Shown: positions 1 to 12,900 of the stretch, one piece after another | Position numbering within the stretch: the stretch's first letter is position 1 | Layout of the letters: every line of letters begins with the position of its first letter | NCBI GenBank assembly: GCA_013396525.1 | Contig: VWYX01000009.1 | Location: 793,107 to 857,106, forward strand | Reading direction: 5' to 3' | Origin: Chaetorhynchus papuensis | Taxonomy: Eukaryota > Chordata > Aves > Passeriformes > Rhipiduridae | DNA length: 64,000 bases | The notes under the pieces: model-generated | Told to the model about the DNA's origin: nothing | What the model saw: only the letters and a program-made list of their open reading frames with translations | The model's database searches: none | Translations under genes and position numbers: made by a program

Positions 1-2176
1 CCTAAATTACATGATGTGGTTAAAACTGAATTTCTAGCAGAAGGAGTATTTTTCTTTATTGTGTACAAGGACTGATGACACATTATTTGCAATGTGAAAT
101 GCCAAAGAGATTTGTTACAAATGATGTTACCTGTGTTACTCAAACTGAGAAAAAAGTACCATGCTTGTTTCCAGCCAATGTAATGGGGATCAGTGGACAT
201 TTTTCCTGTGTGGTGCATCATACTCTTTTCTTTCTGTGAAGCAAAAAATGCTATGCCGGATTTTGTGGGTGAGCTAATCTTCATATTTATAATGGTGCGA
301 TAACTCTGCAACTGCCACAGGAGCTGTATGATTAAGAGACACATGAAAGGTTATTGAATCCAACTTGCATCCAGTTGGTGATGCTTGGAAAGTGTCCCTT
401 CCCAAGTTTGTATCTCAGGGTTATCCCTTGATAACTGAAGATGACCAAAGCTGGCGTGGAAAAATACATAGTCTGAAATCTGCTTGCTCCAGAAGTGATT
501 TCCCCTATAGGCCAATACTCTCCAAGCACAGGCAGATACTCAAAAAGAAAGAAAGAAAGAAGAAAAATTAAACCACCTGTGAAAAGACTGACTGTGAAGT
601 TGTGGTGTAAGAGAGAGAATTTGAAATGTGAAAAGATCCAAGGCAGTACAATATGATACAAGCAGAGATAAGACACAGACCAAGGCCAAGATTAGCTGTC
701 ACTTGGTAAGGACAGATGGGTTGTGTGGTAAAGAAGGCAGCTATGGCTGTTGCCTTTTTTTGTGTATGCAAGGACCTGGCAGCTGTGCTCCTCTGCCTGT
801 GAGACCTCGTGCAGGATCTGCCCCTGCTGTGCATCTCTGGGTCCTTGACCTGAGGGGCGACAGCAGGAGCAATGGTCAGCTGCAGTAGAAAAGCCCCTTG
901 TTATCCAGCTTTCAGGTGAATGTGGGTACTGCCTTGCCAATTCCTTGTCATTGCATAAATTTAATCCTGTGAGCAAAACTTTTTCTGTTATTTAAGTAAG
1001 CTTGAATCTGGAGAACATACTAAAATATGCTATGTGTCCTGCATAATAACTGAGCGATTTTTATTCCATTGTATTCATTATAGACAGCAGTTGTAGAAAG
1101 GTAAGAACTTGCTATGGCCTATTTTGTTAATACAGATATATCTATCTTGCTATAATGGAAAAAGGAAATCCATTTAAAAGGCACCATTAATCTGCAAAAC
1201 CACTACCCATGCTATGTTTTAAAAGTATATTAAATTATAGAACTGCACTTAATTAAAATAAAGTACAAATTAAGAAATGGGAACCAGTTTAAGTCACAGA
1301 AAATAAATAGAATTCACTGGGTATTCAATTTGTCACCTTGTCTCTTGGAAAACTGGAACTGATTCAAGTCAGCTAATGACTAGGCCATAAAACTGTTCAC
1401 CCTGTATTCCTCTACTGTAGGAGCATTAATGACTGTCGGTATCAATAAATTAAATCCGCAGAACAGTAAGCATGGACAAATAATTAAAATAAGCCCTGAA
1501 CCCTGGCTACTGGACATTTTTCATAGCTGGAATAAAGTTGTATATAATTCACCTAATACTCCTAAGTATTCGCCTCATTTTAGAGGTGAAAATTTCTTTT
1601 TCTTCCCAGCTAAATATTGTTCTGTGTAGGATGCGATCAAGTGTTTAAACTGAATGCAGTTGGACAGGCTCTACACTCTTTAAAAAGTATTTCTTAACCA
1701 CAGAGATGTGTTCAGTTAGACTGAATACACAAGTTTGACACTATCTTCTTTGGAAAGAAGGTGGAAATTCTGTATGAGACCACTGATTTCACTGGCAGTA
1801 AGAGAAGACAGAAACAATGAATATTTTAGACTTGTGATTGAATCCTTTTAAAACCTTAATATGTTCTGCCTAGACACAGCATAACTTCAATGTTTTTCCT
1901 GTAATGTGCAGGTGCCATTGGACATTTGTTTCTTAGGTAGTGTATAAAATAATCACTTCATGCTGCTTCAGTGCCGAGTGAGCACCCAAGTGAGTAAATA
2001 AATAACTGCAAAAGACTACTTATGCTTGCAATTTTTACATCAAATCATATCAACAGTGTATTTTCTGATGAAAAAAATCCAACAAACCAACAAACAAGTG
2101 AAAACATAATACCGTCATTTAACACAACAGCTCCAAATTTCTGTTATCAGTAAAGCCTGAGAACAACTTTCAAAGA
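1..2176. other. Upstream AT-rich intergenic sequence, no gene recognised
   Basis: The open frames here are at most about 115 codons, overlap on opposite strands and resemble no known protein. A somewhat GC-richer patch lies near 690-900. I see no exon of the neighbour expected upstream (SLC27A6 in the human order) and no repeat I can name. Confidence 0.6.
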
Positions 2177-2615
2177 ACAATAGAATGGCCTGGGGTTGGA
2201 AGGGACCTTAAAGATCCCCTAGCTCCAAACCCCCTGCTTTGAACAGGGACACCTTTCACCAGACCAGGTTGCTCAAGAGTTCCATCCAGCCTGGCCTGGA
2301 ACACTTCCAGGGATGGGGCATCCACTGTTTCTCTGGGCAACCTGTTCTAGTGCCTTACCACCCTCACAGCAAAGAACTTCCTCCTCATATCTAATTTAAC
2401 CTACTCTCTTCCAGTTTGAAGACATTTCTCTTTGCCCTGTCACTACACGTCCTTGGAAAAAAGTCCCTCTCCATCTTTCTTAAAAGCTCCCTTCAGGTAT
2501 TGGAGGGCTGCAATTAGTTTACCGTAGTCTTCTCTTCTCCAGGCTGAAAAATTCCAATTCTCTTAGTCTTTCCTCACAGGAGAGGTGCTCCATCCTCCTA
2601 ATCAACTCTGTGCTT
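2177..2615 (-). mobile_element. CR1 LINE 3' fragment
   Basis: The block begins with the reverse complement of a CR1 3' end (aatagaatggcctggggttgg) and continues through the usual CR1 tail, including text equivalent to ccctgtcactacacgtcctt and the sequence around the C-terminal RT-ORF end. It is 5'-truncated on its right side and moderately diverged. It lies about 1 kb upstream of the ISOC1 start, in antisense orientation to the gene, just outside the CpG island. Confidence 0.9.
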
Positions 2616-3464
2616 CAGCTGGTTGGGATTTAGCCAGGCAGACATGCATTAACCTTGATGGTGCTGCCACTGCATTGGCATAGTGCACGAAAACATCCAC
2701 TTCTTTTTAACAGAGAACATTTTCCTTCTATGCGTGTATCACACTACTCAGATCTTCTTCCCCAAGCACACTTTAGTATAACAGAAAATCTGGTAATTAT
2801 GGCAAAAATACGGGCAGCAATTTCACGCGTCAGTCATTCCTGGACAAAAAATAAATATGGTAGAGAGCATGAAGCTGGGAAAGAAAAAATATGGGGACGC
2901 GTTCCATTCTGCTCACTTCCCCTCATCCGTGGATGGAGCTGCAGGCTCGAAGCCGCTGCTCGGGCACCTCCCGCTCTTCAGAAACGGGCAGTTCCGAAGG
3001 AAGCCCCGTGCGAGAACTCAGCTACCAGTTCGCCGTCCACATCGGGGCTGGATCACGCTCCAAAACAACCGGGCATATTTCAGGCTCTACCAACAGGTTC
3101 CCTCCCCAGCTTCCACGGGACGCGACCGCGCCCGTCCCCGCCGTGGATGGGCCCGGTGTCCGCCCGCGCTCCGAGCGCGCCCTGCCCCGCGCACCCCGCG
3201 GCGGGCTCTGTCTGCGCCGGGGCACGACCCTGCGAGGGCCCCGCCGGCCGTGCTGGGGCCGCCACAGCGGCGGTGTCCCTCTACCCCTCTCCGGGAGACA
3301 CGGGCTCTATCCGCCGGCCCGGACGAGGGCGGGCGCTCCCGTGTGGGACTGCTCCTCTCACCGTCCGCCTGGACAGGGAAGACACCGGCCCGCCCAACGC
3401 AGCCCGTGTCCGCCCGACGGAGGCGCCCTCGACCCCGTGGGGTTGAGGGGCAGGGCCGAGCCCC

Positions 3465-3611
3465 ATGGCGGGGAGGAGGAGCAGGAGCAGTCGCGGCGGG
3501 GATTGGGGCCCGCCGGCACCGCCCGGCCGGCTGGGGGGGAGGAGGCGGCGGGAGGAGGAGCGGCGGCAGGGACCGCAGCGAGCTGGCGGGGCTCGGCGCG
3601 GCGGTCCCTGA
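3465..3611 (+). other. Upstream ORF in the presumed ISOC1 5' leader (48 codons)
   Basis: An ATG in the context ccccATGG opens an Arg/Gly-rich frame of 48 codons that ends in TGA at 3609-3611, two bases before the ISOC1 ATG. It is in a different frame from ISOC1. It matters only if transcription starts upstream of 3465. If the YY1 motif predicts the start correctly, most transcripts would exclude it. There is no evidence for a functional peptide. Confidence 0.4.
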
Positions 3612-3621
3612 AGATGGCGGC
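3611..3621 (+). promoter_or_regulatory. YY1-type motif overlapping the ISOC1 start codon
   Basis: The 11 bases AAGATGGCGGC match the YY1 consensus exactly, with the ATG of the motif serving as the ISOC1 initiator. YY1 sites of this type typically lie just downstream of the start site in CpG-island promoters, which suggests a transcription start within a few tens of bases upstream of 3611. That position is an inference. Confidence 0.7.
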
Positions 3622-3913
3622 GGCGGAGCCGGGCGCTGCTCCGGGCGGCGGGGGCTGCGCGCCGGCGGGCGGCGGCTCCGTGCCCGTCCTCTTCTGCTTC
3701 TCGGTTTTTGCACGGCCCTCCAGTGTGCCCCACGGCGCTGGCTACGAGCTGCTGATCCAGAAGTTCCTCAGCCTGTACGGGGACCAGATAGACATGCACC
3801 GCAAGTTCGTGGTGCAGCTCTTCGCCGAGGAGTGGAGCCAGTACATCGACCTGCCGAAGGGCTTCCTGGTCAACGAGCGCTGCAAGGTGCGCCTGGTGCC
3901 GCTGCAGATCCAG
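3614..3913 (+). CDS. ISOC1: ISOC1 coding exon 1
   Basis: This exon encodes residues 1-100 and lies entirely inside the CpG island. It ends in CAG (Q100) before a consensus donor (gtgagc). The reading frame stays open upstream to an ATG at 2891, but the homologous start is the ATG at 3614. The low-complexity Gly/Ala-rich N-terminus is followed directly by the highly conserved segment that starts at VPVLFCFSVF. Confidence 0.95.
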
Positions 3914-6900
3914 GTGAGCCCCGGCGGCGCGGCAGCGCTGGCCGCCACAGGTGCGTGTGAGGGCGGGCAGCCCGGCCCGTCCCGCCGCGGCTGCTCCCGG
4001 CCCCTTCCGGGAGAAATGCGGGATCCTGGAGCGGGCTGGGACCGTGGGCGCAGCCCCCACAGCCCGCGCTGACTGGTTTCTCCGTGGAAACTTTTGTTTT
4101 CCTAAGGCGGGCAGGCAGGTGCGCTTTGCGCCAGACGCGTGTGGTAACCGGGCTTTGCGTTCAGCGAGCCAGAACTTACTTGGCGTCATGAATGGGAAAA
4201 CAAGTCAGGTCGCTGAAGTAATCAATGCTCGCCGTTAAATCGGGTGGCTGGTGGTGCCCGGCCTTAACCGGAGGTAATGCTGCGAGGTGGAAACTCAGAG
4301 GGTGCCGGTAACGTGGGCTCTGCCAGAGCTCGGCATCTCGGTACGTAGGTCGTCAGGACCTCTGTGTCCCTCTGTGCTTCTAAAAGCCCTTTTCGATATA
4401 CACGTTTATAGCTGTGTAGTTCTGTAGCCACAAACCAGGAAGCCAGACTGCCAGATAGGTGCAGTTACAGATGCTCTCCTGTGAAGATACCCTTATGCCC
4501 ACTAGAGATTGGTGCAAGCTGTGCTGTAATACTTCCACTCAAAACACATTCCTTCTTCCTTTCTCCAGTATCCAAGAATTCAACTTAAAAAACCCCAACA
4601 AACCAAAACAAATCTCAGTAATAAACCCCACATCATTGCTGCTTTCATTCAGAACATTCCTTTTAAATTTATACTTAAGAAATTTTAGTTTATCTAGCCG
4701 ACATTTCTAAGAAGTTGGAAAAGTGGTATCATAAAAGCTGAGACATTGCTTGTCTTCTCTTAATGTTTTCAGAAATGGCTAATAAATGTTGCTTGTAAAC
4801 TCTGCTTAATCATAGTGTCTTGTACCCATAAACTCTCAAGGTGGCCTGTTTGCTTACACTGTACATCAAGGATGCCTTTGGAACCTTTTTTTTTTCCTTA
4901 ACTCTATATATGGAAAGAATGGTTAAGAAGAACAAACTAGTTTAATAATTTATTTTATTATTTATTATTAACTCTCATACACTCATCATATTCAGTTCAA
5001 AACTTTTCTGTTTCTGTATTGTAAACAAAATTTATGGGGGCCCAATCAGAAAAACTGGAAAGGGACAGTCTTTCCAACCTGCAAAAAGAGTTGATGTGGG
5101 TGCTAATTAAAGCAAGGGTTTTGAAACCAGAATTTGTGTAATCTGGGCATGTGACAGTGTTGCAGGTCAAAATTTTGCTTCTTATTTGTGCATGCAGATC
5201 ACTACTCTGCAAAGACTCTCTTGCAGATGCCTTCTGCACTGAAACTGTAAGTGCAGCCCAAGCATTTGTAGCAGGACATATGTCTTGGAATAGAGGTCAT
5301 TATTGAGACAAGGATGGATACATCATTCCCAGGGTGCAAATGTGCTAAACAGCTTTGGCTGCAGGGATTCAGAATGAACCAGTATTTTATGCTTTATTTC
5401 CTATTTGATTGTCTACCTACACCAATACTGTAGCAGTTCTGTGACAGTTGCAGCTGTTGATATGAAAAGGATGGTATTTGTGGGTTATTCCTTGATATGT
5501 TTCAGCAGCTGTGAATAAGCTGAAGACATCTCAACTGAGACATGACAATGATGTCAGTCAGCTTGCCTTAAGCCAGAGACAGGTGCTCAGAGATCACTTG
5601 TTTGAGGAACATTTGTTATGATACAGACACAGCTGTGCTTTTTAAGACGTTTAGGACTTAGTGATGGGAATATTATACTTTCTGTGTATTCATTCAGGCA
5701 TTGCCACTTATATTATATGCCCTTTTTTCCCTTCTCTCCCTCCCTCCCTCCTTTCCTCCCTTCCTCCCTCCCTCCCTGATGTTTTATCTGCAGTTACACA
5801 CAACATTGATTTGTTAACTCTGTGTGTGGCATAGTCAGTTCAATCACTGTTTTGGATGTATGTTTCAAGAGGGACAACTTTTGATTGATGCTGTGATTAG
5901 ACTTGCATATTTAGAAATATATTTTTGGTTTAAAATTAAAATTCACAGATGCTAGCATCTGTATCCCTAGACAATAATTTCAGTGTTTTTATATGCATGT
6001 TTTTTGAAGTATATGTATACATTTAGTTGGAGGTAGCATTTTAACCTTTAGGGCAGCTAGTGCCCATAAGCTCTGGAATGGTATCCTTCCGTTTTGATTC
6101 CTGTGCAGGCCTGTCATAGAAGGATGCCTTTTGATACAATAGCTCATGAAATGTCAGCATCAAATGATGTTTGACTGGGCTGTTTCAATTTCCTGTCCCT
6201 GCAGCTGAGGGGGGCAGTAATCTCATGGAGAAATTGCCATATGCTGCCTTGGAAAGCCACTCCATGAACTCAGTTCAAGGCTTGATCTTTACTGGGACAT
6301 TTGCTCCCCAGTTGTTTTATGCCTTTGTACCATCCTCATGTATGTACATTTGTTTGTTCTGTGTGTCCTGACATGAAACAGCCGTTTAAGGTTTTGATGG
6401 CTCCACAGTGTTAGGCAGGCTGGTGGGATGCACTACGTTGTGATGTTCTGCCTGGCTGCCGCTCCTCAACTCAAATCTCCTCAACCACAGACTTGCAGCG
6501 AAGAGGGACATTTCCTCAGGCCTTTCCCAACCGGAGAGGCGGAGTACTAGCTGAAAGGAGTCATCTTCTTTTCATAAATTTTAAGTCTTTTAGAAGTCTT
6601 TTAACAGAGTAATATTGATAGTTTTGGTGAGAGAATGCAGGACCACTTTAATCTCCTCTAAATACTGTTAAATAGTGCTACAAAAATTACTGTGTTTTGC
6701 TGTAATGTTATAGCTGCCTTTGGAGGAGAGAAGTAAGGAAAAAGACCTTGGTGATATCCAAAGAAAAGACAGCTGTATGCACATTACAGCTGTGTAATAG
6801 AGGAGTTTGGGCAGCTTTCAAATACATAAACAAGAGAGGCTGTTTCACAGTTGCTGTCATAACTTCAAGGTGACTTCTTCTCAGCAGTACTTGTGCTCTG

Positions 6901-9900
6901 TGTTTACATACTGGTAAACCTTAAGATACTGAAGCTAAAAGGGTAAAATTATTGCTGACATCTATTTCAGTATGGATTTTTTGAGCCAGGTTGATGTCTC
7001 AGGCGCATCTTTCTTGAGAAAAGCTGCTTGCAGAATGATATTCAACTGTTGCTGAATGATAAGGTAAATAAAATATAACAATTTATACACAGATTTTCAC
7101 TCTAATTGCACATATCTGATATTGCTCAGATAGTTTGGAACTAGAACTAACAGTAACTCAGGAACCCAAGTCCATTTTCTGAAGTCCGGGAAAAACCAAA
7201 GCATAAATTGCAGGGGAGTTATTTAGGGTTTTTAGGGTGAAATTATAAATTTTGATATATTAGTACCTTCCTAAATAAATAAGTTTTTTGAAAAGCAGCA
7301 TGTGGAACCTTAAAGAAGGAGAAAAAAAAAGGGCTGAAAATATTGAAAGAGGCTTTTTTTCCTCAAATACAGACTCCTTCTTTGTGTATCTTTACTCTGC
7401 AGCAAGCATTTTAGCATTTAGCATTTTAAATTTTGCTGAAGACTTTTTGTACTACATTACTTATATGAACTTCTTGTGTTTTTTAACTAAATCTGTCCTT
7501 TTTAAATGCTGAATTGCATGTAAAAGGCTGCACATTGGCTTAGCATAAGATAAATATTTATGTTTCTAAACTGAAACACTCGTAACCTACTTTTCTCTTG
7601 AAATACATTAAACTGATTTTATTCAATTTTTTTTCCTTTGAAAGATAGGCAGCAAAGTACAACCGAATCTTACAGATTTCCTTTAGAAATACAGGAGAAG
7701 AAAAGATGGTAGCTTCTTTTTGTTGTTGTCTTTTTTATGCCAGTCTTGAAATACCAAGGCTGCAACGTCCTCCTGTCTGCCCTTTTAGTGGGCAACCTTG
7801 GCCTGAGATTTATGAGGTGGCTAGTGATGTCAAATGGGATTATTTCTTTGCTTCCAGGTTCTTGTTCATTAGAAATACTCTGAGGAAGTTTCATTTTGTA
7901 TGTATCATGACTTCCTGGAGCTTGAACAGGGAAAGTACAGATAAAAAGCCGATATATGTGAATATTTTTGTAAAGCTAAACCTGTAATTATTGTAGGATG
8001 TCATCACAATCACATTTTGTCTGATTAATAATAATCAGCAAAGATGAAATAGATGTGAAAAATCACCTCTCCTTTCCCACCTAGGTCTTTTCTAGAGTAG
8101 GATTTAAAGCTGTATGTAACTCGTGACAGCATACCTTTAAATCCTGGTCTAGACAAGGTCCTAGAGATGACTTCTTTAGCTGGGTAAAAGAGCTGCATCA
8201 GGTTACTTGGCCATTTGATGTACCTATTCTGGTTGTGCTGTAGATAACCTTCAGCTGGAGGACAGAAAATCCTAACTAAGAGAAATGAAGAGCAACAAAT
8301 GGAAATGCTTATATACTGTTGAGGGGAACCTCAGGTCATTTGGGTTTTGATTTTCTTTTTTACTTTTCTTTCGAGTTCAAGTTCTTTAATGTTACTGTGA
8401 CTGACTAAATGTTATATTCAGGGTGGATTCCGGCAGGTACTGTGTGGCTGCAGTGGCTCACAATCCTTGCCTACCTCTTTCCACAGTGAAATCAAACAGG
8501 TGTTGCTGTGCCAGCCAGGGTTTGATGTTTGCCCTCACCCCAGCTCTTTAGGATGTGGCATTGGAGAGGTGTGGGTCATTTTCACTGTCAGGAGATGTGG
8601 AGGTTTCACGTGACCCTGACACAGCATCGTTTTGGAGGGGAGGGATGGCATTGAAAGCAAGTGAGTAGTGGGATTTATGTGGCACACTGAAGAACCAGTA
8701 AACCTTTCCTTTATACAAGGCAAATACTTATATGAATTTATTTATGGGCTGTGTTAGCTACTGTTTATGAAACTTAATTTGAAACTGGTTTCTGCTGCAC
8801 TCTGTCCTTTCTACATCTGCTCTTCTAGGTAACACCAGCAAGTGTTGACTCTTGGATCTTAGCATCTATTTCTTCCAGTTTCCTCTTGTTCTGCCACAAT
8901 TCAGACTGCAAGTTAATCAGAAATAAATATGAAAATCAATATATGAAGTATTTGTGTTAGATTTTGTAAAAGCTTTTATTTAGTAAATATATCGTTGACA
9001 CAAGTTTATTTTAGAGTGCTGCTGGTATGAATCTGAAGACATAAATTAAATCATATGAAACCAACTTGACAATAAAGAAAAGCAGATATAGTGCTTTTGC
9101 TACAGCTGCCTTTGATTTTTGACATAAACATGTGAGATTCAATGGAGGTCTATAAGGATATTCCCTGGCTGGAAAGACAGTCAGTTTTCTTCTGCACTTC
9201 ACTGTCAAATCAGAATAAAATTGAGTTGTGCTCTGTAATATGGCTTCCAAATCCACTGTTTTTAACTATTCCATTGTCCTTATCCTTGACGAAACTTAGG
9301 GCAAATACTGTTTTTGCAGAATATCCCAGGCTGGAAGGAACTGCAGGCATCTGAGGAAGCAGAATTCACATGTTTCAGGACAAACTGGAGAAACAGGGTA
9401 CCATAAGATGTACTTTGAAATGGAAGTAGCAATGTAGAAATAATCAGCTACACAGATAAAAGATGAGGGAAAGTTTAAGGGATGATTTTGAAGTTTAAAA
9501 TGCACCTCAGGAGTCTAAGTATCATCAATTATGAAAAGAGAAAATAGTGTACTGGAAAGTACAAAATAAACAGGGCCTGAAAGGGCTGTGAATTGGCTGG
9601 TATTTGAGGCCCTGCTAGTGCAGTAAAGTAGCAGAGAAACATTGCTGTGATAGTAGTATTGAGTGCCTCATTCCAGACTGCAATTTGAAAACTACCCCAG
9701 GGAGGACCATGAAAATAATTTGAGTTGTAGGAAGAAATACTAAAAGCATTAGATATATTTTAGAATAAGGAAGGGGAGGGGAAGGCCTAAAGGGAGATGA
9801 GGTCTGAGTCTTGAGGTCTGATAACAGGCTTTTCACATGGTTATCCATGTGAAGGATGATGGTAACACTCTTGTGTTTCAAATTCACCGTGGACATAACT

Positions 9901-12900
9901 GGAAATAACTTAAATGGCAGCAAAGGAGCTATGGATGAGAAAACACTGAAAGATAAAGGTAACAGAGCTGTGGGATGGGTTTTACAGGAGGTCTGTTGCA
10001 GATGGGTCAGGCCATGTAGTTATCTCTGAAGAATATTTGTGTTTGTTTGATCCTTCTGCAGGGGCAGGCTGTGCAGCTTCTTGAAGACCTTCCTACTCTA
10101 TTCACATTTGTTCCTCTGCTAAGGGTGGTAGTGCCATCTGCTGCATTGGCAGAGGAAGGTGTATACCAAGGCAGTAGATTAACTTCCCATAGATCATTCT
10201 ACAGTGCATGATGGTTTGTGGTAGTTCAAAAAGATCTTAAAAAATTACAGAATCACAGAATCGATTAGACTGTAAAAGACTTCTGAGATCGAGCCCAGCC
10301 TATGAACTGAACACTGCCATGTCAACTAGATCATGTCACCAAGTGCTACATCCAGTCTTTCCTTCCACACCTTCAGCCACGGCGACTCCACCACCTCCCT
10401 GGGCAGCCCATTCCAATATCTAATCACTCCTCCTGTGAAGAAATCCTTCCTAACGTCCAACCTAAACCTCCCTGGTGCAGCTTTTAAAGTGATGGATAGA
10501 TTTATAGGAGAAAATAATAGTCTTTGCTTGTCATGTAAATGCCAAGACAAAATTACACATTTTGTGAGTAGGAATCACACTTATAAATGTTGTCTTTTCC
10601 AATTATTCTATTTTTATTGCTGAATGGTAGGAAAGTTAAATGTCATGATTGACTTCTGTGATAGTAGTAAGTGCCTGAGTTGGAATGGGTCACAGTAGGT
10701 GCTCCCTGTGGTGTTGAATTGTACATTAGTACTGCCTGCCAACTGCTTTTTGCACTGTTCAAGCATGTAGATGGATGGTATTCAAGAACAAGGCAGTTAT
10801 TTAATTTTATGTTCAATCTTTCTTGGTCCCAGGCCTCATTCATTACCTAGTGTAGAGTTGCAGAAGTGTTATTTGGGAAAAATACCTAGAGGCTGCCTTC
10901 CTTAACCCCTTGATCAAATCAGCTTCTGCATTGCTGAATGCTGGAAATCTCCAAGGATGTAGATCTCACGACTGTGGTAACCCTTTTCAGTGCAGCTGTA
11001 TCTTCCTGGTGAAAAAGATTTCCCTAATGCCTGTTGTGATGCTCTTCTGTGCTATCAGTGGACCCAGTGTTTAACCATCTGCGCTCCGGTTGTTACTGCA
11101 TTTGCCTCTGTAACTGCATCTATTAATAGTGTTGCTGTTTGGCTCACAAGGACTGGAGGAACCATGTTTGTGAATGTTTGCTGCTTTGGCAGTAGTGGTG
11201 TAATGAATCTGAGTGTTGAGGGAATTTAGCATTTACAATTGTTCGCATACAATTTTCCCAACAGTCTGAATGGGCCACTGAGTATGTTTAAGCATGGCCA
11301 TTATTGTAGTTTTTCAGCCTTGGAAATTGAGATCAACAGCATTTTACTCAGGAGAGATGAGGTGAATCAGTGAAAATTTCAGAACGAATATTTACGGATT
11401 CCCTATTCCTTTGTGGTGAGTTGACCTTGGCTGACCACCAGACATCCCACCAAGCTGCTCCATCACTCATCCTCAATAGGACAGAGGGGAGAAAATATGA
11501 CAAGAAGCTTGTGCATCAAGATAAGGACAGGGAGCAATCACTTGCCATTTGCCACCATAGACCAAACAGACTTGAGGAAATTAGTTTAATATAGTGCTGA
11601 TCAGTAATAGAGTAGAATAATCAGAAATAAGAGCAAATGTAAAAACACCTATTTTCCATCTCTCCCTTCTTCCCAGGTTTAGCTCTACTTCCAACTTCTC
11701 TACCTCCTGCCTTCAAGCAGCGCAGAGGGATGGGGAATGGGGTTTATGGTCAGTTCGTAAAACTTCACCTCTGTACTCATCCTTCTCACACTCTTCCCCT
11801 GCTACATCGTGGGGTCCATCCTGTGGGACGTAGTATGTCATGAACTTCCAAATGCGCGTCCTTCCCACAGGCTGCAGTCCTTCACAAACATGCTCCAGCA
11901 TGGGCTCCTCTCCACAGAGTCAGAGGTCCTGCTAGGAGCCTGCTTCAGCATGGGCTCTCCAGAGTCACAGCCTAATTCAGGGCTCTGTTTTGGGGTCCTC
12001 CAAGGGCTGCTGGTGGATCTCTGCTCCGCTGTGGACCCCCGTGGGCTGCAGGGCACAGCTGCCTCACCATGGGCTGCACCAGGGGCTGCAGGGAATCTCT
12101 GCTCCAGCACCTGGGGCACCTCCTGCCCTTCCTTCTGCACTGACCGTGGTGTCTGCAGGATTCTTTCTCCCACATATTCTCTCTCCCCTCTCACAGCTGC
12201 TGTTGCACAGAGGGTTTTTTTACCGTTTCTTAAATATGTTGGCATAGAGTTGTCACCAGCATCACTGATACAGCAGATCTGTCTTGGATTCAGCTGGCAT
12301 TAGCCCTCTCTCAACATGAGGCTGTTTCTGGCATCTTCTCGCAAAAGCCACTCCTACAGCCTCCCCTCACTACCGAAGCCTTGTCACATAAACCCAATAA
12401 ATCTGCACTCTTCAGAAATACATTCTTTTACAGATTTTGTAATTTTGTTTCAGTTTAAAACATTACAACCTCAGTTTGCAGAAAATGGAGTGTATATAAT
12501 TAGTGGATACTTCCCAGAAGCTCTTTATTCAATTTAATTTATCTGTTTTCTGAAAAGCTCTTGAATGGATGTAATTTCTCTTGAGTTGCCTTACAACTAA
12601 ATGATAGTATGTAGCTATTTTCTTTCCCTGTAGCTTCCATCTGAAGCCCTATACTTTGGTTCTACAGGTAGTGCAAGTAATTTATTTATACAAATGCAAA
12701 GCACTCTAAGTGTAAGAAAATGAAATACTTGATTTATTTTTCTTATCCCCTCCCTTCTACCCCAATTCGTAGCCTGTATGAGGGAGACTCTAGGAGATTA
12801 CTTTTTCTTCATTAAAATCTATTCAATTCAGTTTCTAATATTTACAGTCTTTTCTGCTTTCATTCTAGCCTTTGGACTTTTATCAGACTTGTGCTAAAAA

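Larger units (their letters stand above)
2890..4080 (+). promoter_or_regulatory. ISOC1: CpG island and TATA-less promoter region of ISOC1
   Basis: This segment is strikingly GC- and CpG-rich compared with the AT-rich sequence on both sides. It covers the presumed transcription start, the 5' UTR, exon 1 and the first ~150 bp of intron 1. I see no TATA box just upstream of the start codon. G-rich Sp/KLF-like tracts occur around 3470-3560 and a gggcggg box lies near 3961. The layout is that of a broadly expressed housekeeping promoter. The transcription start cannot be fixed from sequence alone. The island is skewed upstream of the ATG, reaching about 700 bp 5'. Confidence 0.85.

Noticed and set aside
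1..3600. Possible terminal exons of SLC27A6 upstream of ISOC1
   Set aside because: No frame resembles an acyl-CoA synthetase-type transporter, and the expected intergenic distance exceeds the available sequence.
2891..3613. N-terminal extension of ISOC1 from an upstream in-frame ATG
   Set aside because: The frame is open, but homologues start at MAAAE (3614), the upstream part is promoter sequence with no similarity, and the 3614 ATG has a strong initiation context.
2655..3960. Long overlapping open frames (263-367 codons) on the + strand across the CpG island
   Set aside because: They are Arg/Pro/Gly-rich, overlap each other and the ISOC1 frame, have counterparts on the minus strand, and reflect a shortage of stop codons in GC-rich DNA.
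3087..4189. Minus-strand open frames of 208 and 302 codons opposite ISOC1 exon 1
   Set aside because: They are antisense shadows of a GC-rich exon and promoter, with low-complexity composition and no recognisable domain.
11838..12245. 135-codon minus-strand frame as a gene
   Set aside because: It lies wholly inside an ERV LTR and is explained by its GC-rich repeats.
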